NCBI RefSeq assembly: GCF_013300725.1
Contig: NZ_JAAIMM010000017.1
Location: 1-64,000 of the forward strand
From: Allocoprococcus comes
GTDB taxonomy: Bacteria; Bacillota; Clostridia; Lachnospirales; Lachnospiraceae
Length of the DNA stretch: 64,000 nucleotides
Direction of reading: 5' to 3'
Shown: piece after piece, positions 17,395 to 26,048 of the stretch
How positions within the stretch are numbered: the first letter of the stretch is position 1
Layout of the letters: every line of letters begins with the position of its first letter
Position numbers and translations under genes: made by a program
Notes under the pieces: generated by a model
What the model was told of the DNA's origin: nothing
What the model saw: only the letters and a program-made list of their open reading frames with translations
Databases searched by the model: none

Positions 17395-17436
17395 CAAAAC
17401 AAGCAGGTCGGGATAATTCCTGACCTGCTTGTTTTG
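17395..17436. terminator. Strong bidirectional terminator
   Basis: CAAAACAAGCAGGTC (17395-17409) pairs with GACCTGCTTGTTTTG (17422-17436), and the inner GGGA/TCCT extends it. The stem is a near-perfect palindrome with A/T tails on both sides. It would stop transcription of the reverse-strand TSCPD gene and anything coming from the left. Confidence 0.88.
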
Positions 17437-17463
17437 ACGCAAAATTGCGAAAAAATTATTTGA

Positions 17464-17715
17464 TTACTGGTTATTGCTTAAATATTCTTTTAAAGCAAGT
17501 GAAAGCTGATCCGGGCAGGATGTTGCTTTGTATCCGCATTTGATACCTTCGATGCGTGAAATTGCTTCGTGAATATCCATCCCTTCAACGAGGCGTCCGA
17601 TGCCCTGTAAGTTACCGTTACATCCGCCTGTGAACTCAACATTATGAATACGTCCAGCTTCATCTACTTCTAAGTGAATATTCTTAGAACAGACGCCGTG
17701 TGGTGTAAATTCCAT
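17464..17715 (-). CDS. TSCPD domain protein (TIGR03905 type)
   Basis: 83 aa. Recognised by the short TSCPD-like fold sequence: VCSKNIHLEVDEAG, VEFTGGCNGNLQGI and CGYKATSCPDQL, with three well-spaced cysteines. Related domains occur at the C-terminus of some class II ribonucleotide reductases, but the stand-alone form has no established function. It has a perfect AAAGGAGGA ribosome site (positions 17725-17733 on the reverse strand). It is a single-gene unit ending at the terminator at 17395. Confidence 0.85.
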   Translation of the reverse strand: MEFTPHGVCSKNIHLEVDEAGRIHNVEFTGGCNGNLQGIGRLVEGMDIHEAISRIEGIKCGYKATSCPDQLSLALKEYLSNNQ

Positions 17716-17822
17716 GAGTATAATCCTCCTTTATATTTATACTATTATTGTGTCTTATAAAATTGCCTCAATGATTATAACACAGCCTTATAAGAAAATG
17801 CTAGTGCATATTATAAGAAATC

Positions 17823-17831
17823 TGATATAAT
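17823..17831 (+). promoter_or_regulatory. Extended -10 promoter for the nucleosidase gene
   Basis: TGA-TATAAT: an extended -10 (TGnTATAAT) at 17823-17831, about 75 bases before the gene at 17906. No good -35 is visible, which is acceptable for this promoter class. Confidence 0.45.
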
Positions 17832-17905
17832 AGCTATTGTAATTTTGAAGGGAAATCTATAGATATAGATAAAAACAATATGTAGGAAAAACGGAGGATT
17901 TTCAA

Positions 17906-18598
17906 ATGATAGGAATTATCGGAGCAATGGATGAAGAGGTTGCAATCTTAAAGGAATCGATGGAAGTTCAGGATACGATGGAACGCGCCGGAATGACTTT
18001 TGTCAAGGGTATCATGAGTGGCAAGGAAGTTGTAGTTGTAAGAAGTGGTATCGGAAAAGTCAACATGGGAATCTGCGCACAGATTCTGATTGACTGTTTT
18101 GGTGTGGATACACTGATCAATACAGGTGTGGCAGGTTCTCTGGATGCAGATATCAACATCGGGGATATCGTGATTTCTACAGATGCAGTTCAGCACGACA
18201 TGGATGTAAGTATGCTTGGCGATCCGGTAGGACAGATTCCGAGAATGGATACCTTTTCTTTCCCGGCGGATAAGAAGCTTGTGGAGCTGGCAGTGGAAGT
18301 AAACAAAGAAGTGAATCCGGACATTCAGACATTTACCGGAAGAGTGCTCAGCGGAGATCAGTTTATTTCCGGCAAGGAGAAGAAAGAATATCTGGTAAAG
18401 ACATTTGATGGAAAGTGTGCGGAGATGGAAGGCGCAGCAATGGCGCAGACCGCATATCTGAATAAAGTTTCGTATGTCATTATTCGTGCAATTTCGGACA
18501 AAGCTGACAACAGTGCAACGATGGATTATCCGGAGTTTGTGAAGATGGCAATCACCCATTATGTAGGGCTTGTCAAAGGTCTTGTAGAAAGAATGTAA
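17906..18598 (+). CDS. mtnN: 5'-methylthioadenosine/S-adenosylhomocysteine nucleosidase
   Basis: Cleaves the N-glycosidic bond of MTA and SAH to release adenine, part of methyl-cycle clean-up and of AI-2 precursor formation (via S-ribosylhomocysteine). 230 aa, the usual length. Catalytic residues are recognisable: E11 in MDEEV, the glutamates in EMEGAA (about 174) and the aspartate in ISDKAD (about 198). The NTGVAGSLD loop is present. AACGGAGG lies about ten bases before ATG 17906. Confidence 0.95.
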   Translation: MIGIIGAMDEEVAILKESMEVQDTMERAGMTFVKGIMSGKEVVVVRSGIGKVNMGICAQILIDCFGVDTLINTGVAGSLDADINIGDIVISTDAVQHDMDVSMLGDPVGQIPRMDTFSFPADKKLVELAVEVNKEVNPDIQTFTGRVLSGDQFISGKEKKEYLVKTFDGKCAEMEGAAMAQTAYLNKVSYVIIRAISDKADNSATMDYPEFVKMAITHYVGLVKGLVERM

Positions 18599-18736
18599 TG
18601 CGTAAGGCAGCAAAGTAAAACAAAAAAGCAGCGTCATTTTCCAGACAGGATGTCGGATTGTGGCGAACGATTAGGGAATCCAAATTCGGAGGTTTACGGT
18701 ATAATGACGGTAAATCTAAGAAGGAGGATTCTTTTT

Positions 18737-19537
18737 ATGTTGGAAATGTTCGTGGTGAGAGAAACGGTATTTTTTCTGACGGGAGTGATGATCGGGATCG
18801 GCGCGATTGCAAGACTGATTACCGGGATTTCACTGAAAAAGCTGGTAAGAGCAGCAAGTAACATGAGTAAAAGCAATCATCCGCTGATGCGGCTTGTAAG
18901 GGCGAAATTTGAGCATGGGTGTATGGTGAGTGATAAAGTACAGAATGTTGGTGCATTTGTAGAGAAATATTTGTATGAATACCGGGTGCTTGGCGTGCGG
19001 CTGCACACCTGGAGACAGTGGGCGAAGGGGAGCATCTGGCTCTGCCTTATCTTTGGAGCCACAGGAACAGCGCTTGCTTATGCAGCGGGGGAGAGGGAAC
19101 AGGGACTTTACAGATATGGTATTTTGGGCGGTATGGGAGCTTTGGCGCTCTTTTTACTCCGGATGCTTGCGGATGATGCCTATCAGCTGGAGGCAGCGAA
19201 AACCTATATGGTAGATTTTCTGGAAAATACATATGCTCATCGCTATGAGAAGACCAATCAGAAAGAAATCCAGGTTACGGTTCAGAGAGCGGATGAGATT
19301 CCGGAGAAAATGGATGTGGAGGAAAATGAATCTGCGTATTCTGAACAGGAACAAAGACCACTTTCAGAAGAAACCGTGCCTGCAAGCGCAGCTCCTGTAA
19401 ATGCCGTTTCTGTGAATGAAAAACGGTATACAGAAGACACAGCCGGTTCCAGATTCCATCCGGAAGACACCGGCGACAAGCTGGAGCCGACAAAAGAGGC
19501 AAGGATCCGGGAAATCCTGGAAGAGTTCCTCGCCTGA
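18737..19537 (+). CDS. Unknown conserved membrane protein
   Basis: 266 aa from ATG 18737, nine bases behind AAGGAGG; the frame is open upstream, but earlier starts have no ribosome site. Three hydrophobic segments lie at about 8-28, 105-122 and 130-147. Between them is a basic cytoplasmic loop (KKLVRAASNMSKSNHPLMRLVRA). After residue 180 there is a long acidic, low-complexity tail rich in Glu, Pro and Ser, ending in REILEEFLA. I recognise it only as a hypothetical of the Lachnospiraceae kind and cannot assign a function. Confidence 0.6.
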   Translation: MLEMFVVRETVFFLTGVMIGIGAIARLITGISLKKLVRAASNMSKSNHPLMRLVRAKFEHGCMVSDKVQNVGAFVEKYLYEYRVLGVRLHTWRQWAKGSIWLCLIFGATGTALAYAAGEREQGLYRYGILGGMGALALFLLRMLADDAYQLEAAKTYMVDFLENTYAHRYEKTNQKEIQVTVQRADEIPEKMDVEENESAYSEQEQRPLSEETVPASAAPVNAVSVNEKRYTEDTAGSRFHPEDTGDKLEPTKEARIREILEEFLA

Positions 19538-19590
19538 CCGGCGCGAATCCGCCATTTTATGGGAGCTTGAGGTGTTCGGGGATTACGGGA

Positions 19591-19624
19591 ATTGCGTAGC
19601 AATGGAGCAATCTGGTTACATCAG
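19591..19624 (+). repeat. Dispersed repeat, copy 1
   Basis: ATTGCGTAGCAATGGAGCAATC and the following TGGTTACATCAGTG match the segment at 35958-35991 with about five differences over 34 bases. Both copies are intergenic, on the plus strand, and can be read as N-C-V-x-M-E-Q-S-x-Y-I. This is probably a genome-wide short repeat. Confidence 0.6.
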
Positions 19625-19660
19625 TGAGTGACAGAATTTACTTTTGACACGCACATCATA

Positions 19661-19710
19661 AAATACCGATATGTGGAAAAGTTGATTCCAGATATCGGTA
19701 TTTCTATTAT
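19661..19710 (+). terminator. Rho-independent terminator
   Basis: AAATACCGATAT (19661-19672) pairs with ATATCGGTATTT (19692-19703), and an inner TGGAA/TTCCA adds to the stem; TTTCTATTAT follows. It separates the membrane protein gene from the ABC operon. Confidence 0.85.
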
Positions 19711-19847
19711 TATCGGGCAGGTGGTACACTTTTACAGTTTACAGTTTCACAGAAAAAACACAGAATGAACACAGACTGCCCCCAGAAGTTTCACAAATCA
19801 TCCGTATAATTGAAAAGCATGAAATTTTGTAGTCAGGAGGAACAACA

Positions 19848-20969
19848 TTGATTGAGGTAAAAAATCTTGTAAAGAAATACGGCTCACATCTGGCTGTAGA
19901 TCATTTGAATTTTACTGTAGATACCGGTCAGATCTATGGATTTCTGGGACCGAACGGTGCCGGAAAGTCCACAACGATGAATATTATGACAGGCTATCTT
20001 GGCGCCACAGAAGGTGAAGTGCTGATCAACGGGCACAATATACTGGAGGAACCGGAGGCGGCAAAAAAATGTATTGGTTATTTGCCTGAGATGCCACCGC
20101 TTTACACGGATATGAAGGTAAATGAATACCTGCGGTTCGTAGCGGAGCTGAAGAAGATCCCGAAAAAGGAACGGCAAGAGCAGATTGAGAAGGTCATGCT
20201 GATGGTGAAGATCATGGATGTACAGGACCGGCTGATCAAGAACCTGTCCAAAGGTTATAAGCAGAGAGTCGGACTTGCGCAGGCGATCCTTGGATTTCCG
20301 GAGATCATCATTCTGGATGAACCGACGGTCGGACTGGATCCGAAGCAGATTATTGAGATCCGTGAACTGATCCGTGAGCTGGCAAAAGAGCATACCGTGA
20401 TCCTAAGCTCGCACATTCTGGCAGAGATCCAGGAAGTCTGCGATTATATTATGATCATTTCCAAAGGAAAACTGGTGGCAAGTGATACACCGGAGAATCT
20501 GGAAAAGCTTCTGACGAATCAGCAGACAGTGGAAATTCTGGCAAAGGGAAATGAAGAGACGGTACGGAAAGTCATCGGCACAATCGGCAATGTTCAGAAG
20601 GCATCCGTGGAACACGGAAAAGAAGAAGGAACGGTAAAGGCGAGCCTGTTCCCGAAGGCTGGAAAAGATATCAGGGAAGCAGTATTTATGGCATTTGCAC
20701 AGGCGGGATGTCCGTTACTTATGTTGTATCACAGCCGCACGACGCTGGAGGATGTCTTCCTGGAGCTGACACAGGGAAGCACACCCGCAGCCGCAAAAGC
20801 GATGAAGGACGGCGAAAAGAAAGGCTGGATGGCAAAGTGGCATAAGAAAAATGCGCAGGAAGAGGCAGAAGAGAACGAGCTGACTGAGATGGATGAAGAG
20901 CCGGAAGAAAATGCCGTTCCGACAAGTGAGGATGAAAAGGAGGATCTCGAAAATGACAGCAATTTATAA
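19848..20969 (+). CDS. ABC transporter ATP-binding protein (GldA-like)
   Basis: 373 aa. Walker A GPNGAGKST (about 36-44), signature LSKGYKQRVGLAQA, Walker B IIILDEPTVGLD. After the ATPase core (to about 240) comes a domain of the type found in gliding/export-like ABC systems, then a strongly acidic low-complexity tail of about 60 residues (EEAEENELTEMDEEPEEN) that overlaps the permease start. It starts at TTG 19848, seven bases after AGGAGG. First gene of a four-gene operon with permease, GldG-like and DUF4340 proteins. Confidence 0.88.
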   Translation: MIEVKNLVKKYGSHLAVDHLNFTVDTGQIYGFLGPNGAGKSTTMNIMTGYLGATEGEVLINGHNILEEPEAAKKCIGYLPEMPPLYTDMKVNEYLRFVAELKKIPKKERQEQIEKVMLMVKIMDVQDRLIKNLSKGYKQRVGLAQAILGFPEIIILDEPTVGLDPKQIIEIRELIRELAKEHTVILSSHILAEIQEVCDYIMIISKGKLVASDTPENLEKLLTNQQTVEILAKGNEETVRKVIGTIGNVQKASVEHGKEEGTVKASLFPKAGKDIREAVFMAFAQAGCPLLMLYHSRTTLEDVFLELTQGSTPAAAKAMKDGEKKGWMAKWHKKNAQEEAEENELTEMDEEPEENAVPTSEDEKEDLENDSNL

Positions 20970-21819
20970 GCGAGAATTAAAATCCTATTTTCAATCAATG
21001 ACAGGCTATGTCCTGATCGCATTTCTTGTGATCTTCACGGGAATCTATTTCATGGCGTACAACTTAAATTCGGGATATCCGTATTTTTCATACGTTCTGA
21101 TGAACATCAACTATGTGCTGATCATCATTATCCCGATGCTCACCATGCGTTCATTTGCGGAGGAACGGAAGAACAAGACGGACCAGCTTCTTCTTGCCGC
21201 ACCGGTGAAATTATTCGATATCGTGATGGGAAAATACCTTGCGATGGTGACGGTATTTGCGGTACCGTGCCTGATCTTCTGCATTTTCCCAATTATCATT
21301 AAGAGCTTTGGAACGGCGTATCTGAAGGTGGATTATCTGTCGATCTTGATGTTCTTCCTGCTCGGATGCGTATATCTGGCAATCGGAATGTTTCTTTCGT
21401 CACTCACAGAAAGCCAGATCATTGCGGCAGTAACAACCTTTGGAGTTCTGCTTCTGATCTATCTCTGGGGAGGACTGATCAATTTCCTCCCGACATCAGC
21501 TACAAGCGGCATGATCGGCATTGTGGTACTCGTTACCATTGCGACGCTGATCATTTACCGGATGACGGGAAACTGGATGATTACAGGACTGATCGAAGTA
21601 ATCGGAGTTGCCGCGGTTGTGATCGTAAGCTTCGTGAAGTCCTCATTATTTGAAAATATTCTGGTTAACATCATGAAGAAACTGTATCTTGCAGATGTAT
21701 TTGACAATGTAGCATATAACAAGCTTTTCGACGTGAGCGGACTGATCATGTATCTGAGTGTGGCAGGTGTATTTATTTTCCTGACCATGCAGTCCATTCA
21801 GAAAAGACGTTGGAGTTAG
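20953..21819 (+). CDS. ABC-2 type permease (GldF-like)
   Basis: 288 aa with six membrane segments, from ATG 20953 inside the end of the ATPase gene (17-base overlap, AGGAGGATCTC upstream). The pattern of an N-terminal cytoplasmic MTAIYKRELKSYF, a helix, and a loop MRSFAEERKNKTDQLLLAAP is the classic ABC2 membrane signature. The substrate is unknown. The partner genes show a Gld-type ABC complex as found in many non-gliding bacteria. Confidence 0.88.
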   Translation: MTAIYKRELKSYFQSMTGYVLIAFLVIFTGIYFMAYNLNSGYPYFSYVLMNINYVLIIIIPMLTMRSFAEERKNKTDQLLLAAPVKLFDIVMGKYLAMVTVFAVPCLIFCIFPIIIKSFGTAYLKVDYLSILMFFLLGCVYLAIGMFLSSLTESQIIAAVTTFGVLLLIYLWGGLINFLPTSATSGMIGIVVLVTIATLIIYRMTGNWMITGLIEVIGVAAVVIVSFVKSSLFENILVNIMKKLYLADVFDNVAYNKLFDVSGLIMYLSVAGVFIFLTMQSIQKRRWS

Positions 21820-21831
21820 GAGGGAGAAGAC

Positions 21832-23286
21832 ATGGAAAAAATCAGAAAAATGTTCAGCAGCAAGTCTTCCCGGAACGGAACTTACAGCGTAGGGCTTGCG
21901 GTGATCGTGATCGCGATCGCGATCGTTATCAATCTGGTGGCAGGACAGCTTCCGGAAAATGTAAGAAATATTGATATCAGCAGCAACAATCTGTACGATA
22001 TCAGCAGTGTATCTACAAAAATGCTGAAGAAGCTGGACAAAAAAGTAGATCTGAAGGTGATCGCAGAACAGGATTCTGTGGATACCCGGATCAAGACGTT
22101 TGTGAAAAAATATGCGGCGCTTTCCGGCAAAGTAAAAGTGGAATGGGTGGACAGCGTACTGCATCCATCAGTTCTTCAGAAATATAATACCGATGGAAAT
22201 GTGATTGTTGTATCGTGTGATGCAACCGGAAAATCTACAACGATTTCATTTTCAGATATTATCCAGTCGGATTATTACTCTTATTATACGACCGGAAGTG
22301 CCAGTGAAAGTTCTTTCGATGGCGAAGGACAGCTTACCAGTGCGATCAATTATGTAACCAGCGAGGAAACGAGCAAGATTTACCGAACCAGTGGTCACGG
22401 AGAATCGACATTTTCAAGTTCGGTAAGTGATCTGCTTACCAAGAATAATCTGGAGACGGAAGAAATCAACCTGAGTATGAGTCCGGAAATCCCGGACGAC
22501 TGCGACCTGTTGTTCCTCTATGCGCCGACTTCAGACATTACAGATGATGAAAAAACGATCATTGAAAATTATCTGAATGATGGAGGGAAGGTTTATCTGA
22601 TTCTTGGAGATACAACTGCAGACACACCAAATCTGGACGGAATTATGTCTGATTACGGGCTGAAAAAAGTCAGTGGTTACATTGCAGATACCCAGAGATG
22701 TTACCAGGGAAATTATTATGCAATCTTCCCACAGCTTTCTCTGAGTGGTGACATGGGAAGCGGCATCAGCAATCAAATGGTACTTCTGCTGAATTCACCT
22801 GGTATGGAGAAAACAGATACGGATAATGACAATCTAACGGTTACTCCATTTATGCAGACATCAGACAGTGGATATGCAGTGACAGAAAATGACCAGACAC
22901 AGGGACAGTATATTCTGGGAGCCGTTTCTACCAATGCGATTTCTGCGGATTCTTCAGATTCGGACAGCGAGGATGAAGACGATAAGAGTGATGCAACGGA
23001 TACAGACACAAAGACAGCAAGACTTACGGTGCTTGCTTCTGCATCTATGATCAGCTCGGATATCACAGATCAGCTGACGACACTGGATAACCTGACTTTG
23101 TTTGTAAATTCAGTGACAGAGAATTTTGATAATGTAAACAATGTTGCGATTGAAGCGAAGAGTCTTTCGACTGAGACCAACACACCGATGCATGCAGGTG
23201 CATTCAGCATCCTTGTGATCTTTATTATTCCGCTTGCAATTCTGATCCTTGGATTTGTGATCTGGATGAGAAGACGGAAAGCGTAA
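21832..23286 (+). CDS. GldG-family ABC auxiliary protein
   Basis: 484 aa. One N-terminal membrane helix (about 20-40), then a large extracellular part with the GldG/ABC_transp_aux look: LYDISSVSTKMLKKLDKKV, then YRTSGHGES near 190, LLFLYAPTSDITDDE and GGKVYLILG. A Ser/Asp-rich linker (about 375-400) precedes the last domain, and a final membrane helix (about 455-477) ends in basic RRRKA. It starts 12 bases after the permease gene with GGAGGGAG. It presumably works with the permease at the outer face; the substrate is unknown. Confidence 0.85.
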   Translation: MEKIRKMFSSKSSRNGTYSVGLAVIVIAIAIVINLVAGQLPENVRNIDISSNNLYDISSVSTKMLKKLDKKVDLKVIAEQDSVDTRIKTFVKKYAALSGKVKVEWVDSVLHPSVLQKYNTDGNVIVVSCDATGKSTTISFSDIIQSDYYSYYTTGSASESSFDGEGQLTSAINYVTSEETSKIYRTSGHGESTFSSSVSDLLTKNNLETEEINLSMSPEIPDDCDLLFLYAPTSDITDDEKTIIENYLNDGGKVYLILGDTTADTPNLDGIMSDYGLKKVSGYIADTQRCYQGNYYAIFPQLSLSGDMGSGISNQMVLLLNSPGMEKTDTDNDNLTVTPFMQTSDSGYAVTENDQTQGQYILGAVSTNAISADSSDSDSEDEDDKSDATDTDTKTARLTVLASASMISSDITDQLTTLDNLTLFVNSVTENFDNVNNVAIEAKSLSTETNTPMHAGAFSILVIFIIPLAILILGFVIWMRRRKA

Positions 23287-23304
23287 GAGGCAGGAGGAAA
23301 AAAG

Positions 23305-24246
23305 ATGGAGAAAAAAACAAGGACAATAGGAATCCTTCTGCTCGTACTGCTTGCTCTGCTCATTACATTTTTCGGGCTGAAAAAATGGAATACATCTAAG
23401 TCAGAGACAGAAGAGAAGAAAAAAGAAAACGCAGTGGTGCATATTTTTGAGACAGATTCGCTGGAGTCGATCGAGTATAAAGAAGCGTCCGGGGAAGAAA
23501 TGTCCTTTGTAAAAGAGGATGATACCTGGGAGTATGCGCCGGACACCACGATCGCACTGACGGAGAGCAGTATGCAAAATATGGAAGATGCATTTTCGGA
23601 TATTCAGGCGGTAAAAGAGATCAAGAATCCGGATGACCTTTCGGACTATGGATTTGATTCGCCGGAATATAATCTTACGCTGACCGGAAAGGACGGCGAG
23701 GCACATAAATTTCTAATCGGGAATGCTTCCGGCGAAAATTATTATTTCATGGAAGATGGAACAGAAAAAGTGTACACGGTATCGGCAGATCTGATTTCGG
23801 AAATGGTATGGCAGCTTGCAGATGTTGCTGAAAAGGACAGCTTTGTAACAGTTACATCCGATAACTTTGTAAAAGAGACTGTGACAAAACCGGGTGACGA
23901 GGTAAAAACCTATGAAGCGGACAATGAGGATCAGGAAGATACTGTCACAAGTATTATGACAGCACTTTCCGGATTCTATTTTACAGATTGTGCAGATTAT
24001 CATGTGACGGACGCGACGCTTGGCAATTACGGGCTTGCGGAAGATCAGCGGACGAAGGTGGAGCTGACTTACAAGGATACGTCGGATGATGATAAGGAAA
24101 AGACAGTTACATTCTATGTGGGAAGCAAGGACGACAGTGCGACCTACTATTATGTACAGATGGACGGTTCACAAAGAGTAAGCCGGGTACTGATCGATAC
24201 GGTAGAGAAAGCGCTTGGATGGAAAGTGGACAGTAGTGTAGAGTAA
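23305..24246 (+). CDS. DUF4340 domain protein of the Gld-like ABC operon
   Basis: 313 aa, with one N-terminal membrane segment (about 7-24) and a repeated beta-rich extracellular domain typical of DUF4340: DDTWEYAP, LSDYGFDSPEYNLTLTGKDG, GNASGENYYF, and later LGNYGLAEDQRTKVELTYKD and GSKDDSATYYYVQ. The internal repetition (two related halves) is visible. DUF4340 regularly follows GldG in such operons. Last gene before a strong terminator. Confidence 0.85.
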   Translation: MEKKTRTIGILLLVLLALLITFFGLKKWNTSKSETEEKKKENAVVHIFETDSLESIEYKEASGEEMSFVKEDDTWEYAPDTTIALTESSMQNMEDAFSDIQAVKEIKNPDDLSDYGFDSPEYNLTLTGKDGEAHKFLIGNASGENYYFMEDGTEKVYTVSADLISEMVWQLADVAEKDSFVTVTSDNFVKETVTKPGDEVKTYEADNEDQEDTVTSIMTALSGFYFTDCADYHVTDATLGNYGLAEDQRTKVELTYKDTSDDDKEKTVTFYVGSKDDSATYYYVQMDGSQRVSRVLIDTVEKALGWKVDSSVE

Positions 24247-24278
24247 AAAGGCTGCGGGAAAATGAAATAACAAGCAAG

Positions 24279-24327
24279 AGGAACGATGTTTTTTGAATTA
24301 TACCAAACGACATCGTTCCTTTTTATT
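24279..24327 (+). terminator. Terminator of the Gld-like ABC operon
   Basis: AGGAACGATGT (24279-24289) pairs with ACATCGTTCCT (24310-24320), followed by TTTTATT. Confidence 0.9.
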
Positions 24328-24686
24328 ACCCAGTAAATGTATTTGTTTGTGTAAAACAATTCGTAGCTGGATTACAGATTTTCTGTACATTGCAAAAAAA
24401 TGGACAGCTGTGAATCTATAGACAAAAAACGGGTAATTGTATAAAATAATGCAAAATAACAAGAAAAGATAGTTTTTTAACGATATAATTACACATATTA
24501 AACAGTCGAAATGCTTATTGACAGGTAAAAATGTAGCGAAAAAGGGGTTGATAGAAAAAAACAAGGACAAAAAGCAGTATACGGAAGACATGAAGACATT
24601 CCGACAGGAAGGGGAATACTATATAATTCAGATATGCATAAAACAGATGAATAATTATTCAGAACAATGTGCGAGGAGGAAAGAAA
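24328..24686 (+). promoter_or_regulatory. Upstream region of the sugar importer operon
   Basis: About 360 AT-rich bases with no supported gene. TATAAT at 24622-24627, with TTCCGA 17 bases before it (24599-24604), is a possible promoter with a weak -35, as expected for an AraC-activated gene. I cannot define the regulator sites. Confidence 0.4.
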
Positions 24687-25988
24687 ATGAATTGGAAAAA
24701 AGTTAGTGCGGTAATGTTAGTAGCAGTGATGACTGCGTCGTTAGCAGCATGCGGCGGTAGTGGAAGCAGTGACAAAAGCTCTGATACAAAAGAAGAGAGT
24801 CAGGATACAGGAAAAAGCCTTGTTGTTGCAATCTGGGACAGCAACCAGGAACCGGGACTTCGTGAAATCATGGATGATTTTACAGCAGAGACAGGAATTG
24901 ATGTAGATATCCAGATTACTCCATGGAGAGATTACTGGACAATGCTTGAAGCAGCAGCAACAGGTGGATCTATGCCGGATGTATTTTGGATGCATTCCGA
25001 TCAGATCGGTACATATGCAGAATATGATGATATTCTTATGAATCTTTCCGATAAGATTAAAGAAAGCGATAAAATTGATTTATCAAACTATCCGGAAGAA
25101 CTGGTTAATATTTATCAGAATGCAGATGGAGACCAGCTTGCAGTACCGAAGGATGTAGATACCTGTGCAGTATGGTATAACAAGACCATGTTTGATGAAG
25201 CAGGAATTGATTATCCAACAGCAGACTGGACATGGGATGATTTCCGTGAAGTTGCTAAGAAACTTACTAAAGATGATGGAAGCCAGTATGGTGTTGCTAT
25301 AGCACCGGCGAACTATCAGGAATCATGGTACAGCACAATTTACGCATACGGTGGAGAGGTTCTTACACCAGATAAGAAAAAATCAGGATTTGATGAACCA
25401 AAGACAATTGAAGCAATGGAAATGATTGAAAATATCATCAAAGATGGTTCAATGCCAGATTACACTGTACTTTCAGAAAATGATTCAACAGCACTTATGG
25501 AAGCTGGAACAGTAGCAATGACATTCCAGGGATCATGGAGTATTCCGGAACTTGCAGGAAATGATTATGTAAAAGAAAACTGTGATATTGCTCCTCTTCC
25601 GAATGGACCAGAAGGAACAAAATCTATTTACAATGGACTTGGCTGGGCAGCATCTGCAAACAGCGAAAATCCAGAAGGTGCATGGAAGCTGATTGAATAT
25701 CTTGGATCAAAAGAAGCTCAGGAAAAACAGGCAAATCTTGGAGTTACAATGTCAGCATATGAAGGAACTTCAGATACTTGGGTAAATTCACAGCCAGGAT
25801 TCAATATGCAGGCTTATCTTGATATGAGAGAAGATGCACAGGCATATCCGAGTTCAAAGAACACACAGGTATGGTTCCAGATGATGTTAGAGAAGATGGT
25901 AGACGGATTCAGCGGTGCAAAACCTATGAAAGATGTTTGCGAGGACGTTGCAGTTGAAATGAACAAATTCCTTGCAGAAGAACAATAG
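24687..25988 (+). CDS. Sugar ABC transporter substrate-binding lipoprotein (CUT1)
   Basis: 433 aa extracellular solute-binding protein (family 1). The N-terminus MNWKK plus a hydrophobic core ends in the lipobox LAAC (C22 region), so it is a membrane-anchored lipoprotein. The start ATG 24687 follows GAGGAGGA. Body motifs fit the family: DIQITPWRDYWT, PDVFWMHSDQ, VPKDVDTCAVWYNK and TADWTWDDF. It delivers a sugar, probably an alpha-galactoside given the neighbouring AraC regulators and GH36 enzyme, to the two permeases downstream. A terminator-like hairpin follows the gene and should keep the permeases at lower expression. Confidence 0.9.
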   Translation: MNWKKVSAVMLVAVMTASLAACGGSGSSDKSSDTKEESQDTGKSLVVAIWDSNQEPGLREIMDDFTAETGIDVDIQITPWRDYWTMLEAAATGGSMPDVFWMHSDQIGTYAEYDDILMNLSDKIKESDKIDLSNYPEELVNIYQNADGDQLAVPKDVDTCAVWYNKTMFDEAGIDYPTADWTWDDFREVAKKLTKDDGSQYGVAIAPANYQESWYSTIYAYGGEVLTPDKKKSGFDEPKTIEAMEMIENIIKDGSMPDYTVLSENDSTALMEAGTVAMTFQGSWSIPELAGNDYVKENCDIAPLPNGPEGTKSIYNGLGWAASANSENPEGAWKLIEYLGSKEAQEKQANLGVTMSAYEGTSDTWVNSQPGFNMQAYLDMREDAQAYPSSKNTQVWFQMMLEKMVDGFSGAKPMKDVCEDVAVEMNKFLAEEQ

Positions 25989-26000
25989 TAAATTTTTAAT

Positions 26001-26027
26001 GGGGTATCTGAAATGGGTACCCCTTTT
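26001..26027 (+). terminator. Attenuating hairpin after the binding-protein gene
   Basis: GGGGTA (26001-26006) pairs with TACCCC (26018-26023), followed by TTTT. It lies between the binding-protein and permease genes and is weak enough to allow partial read-through. Confidence 0.7.
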
Positions 26028-26048
26028 GAAATCTAAGGATGGTAAGAA

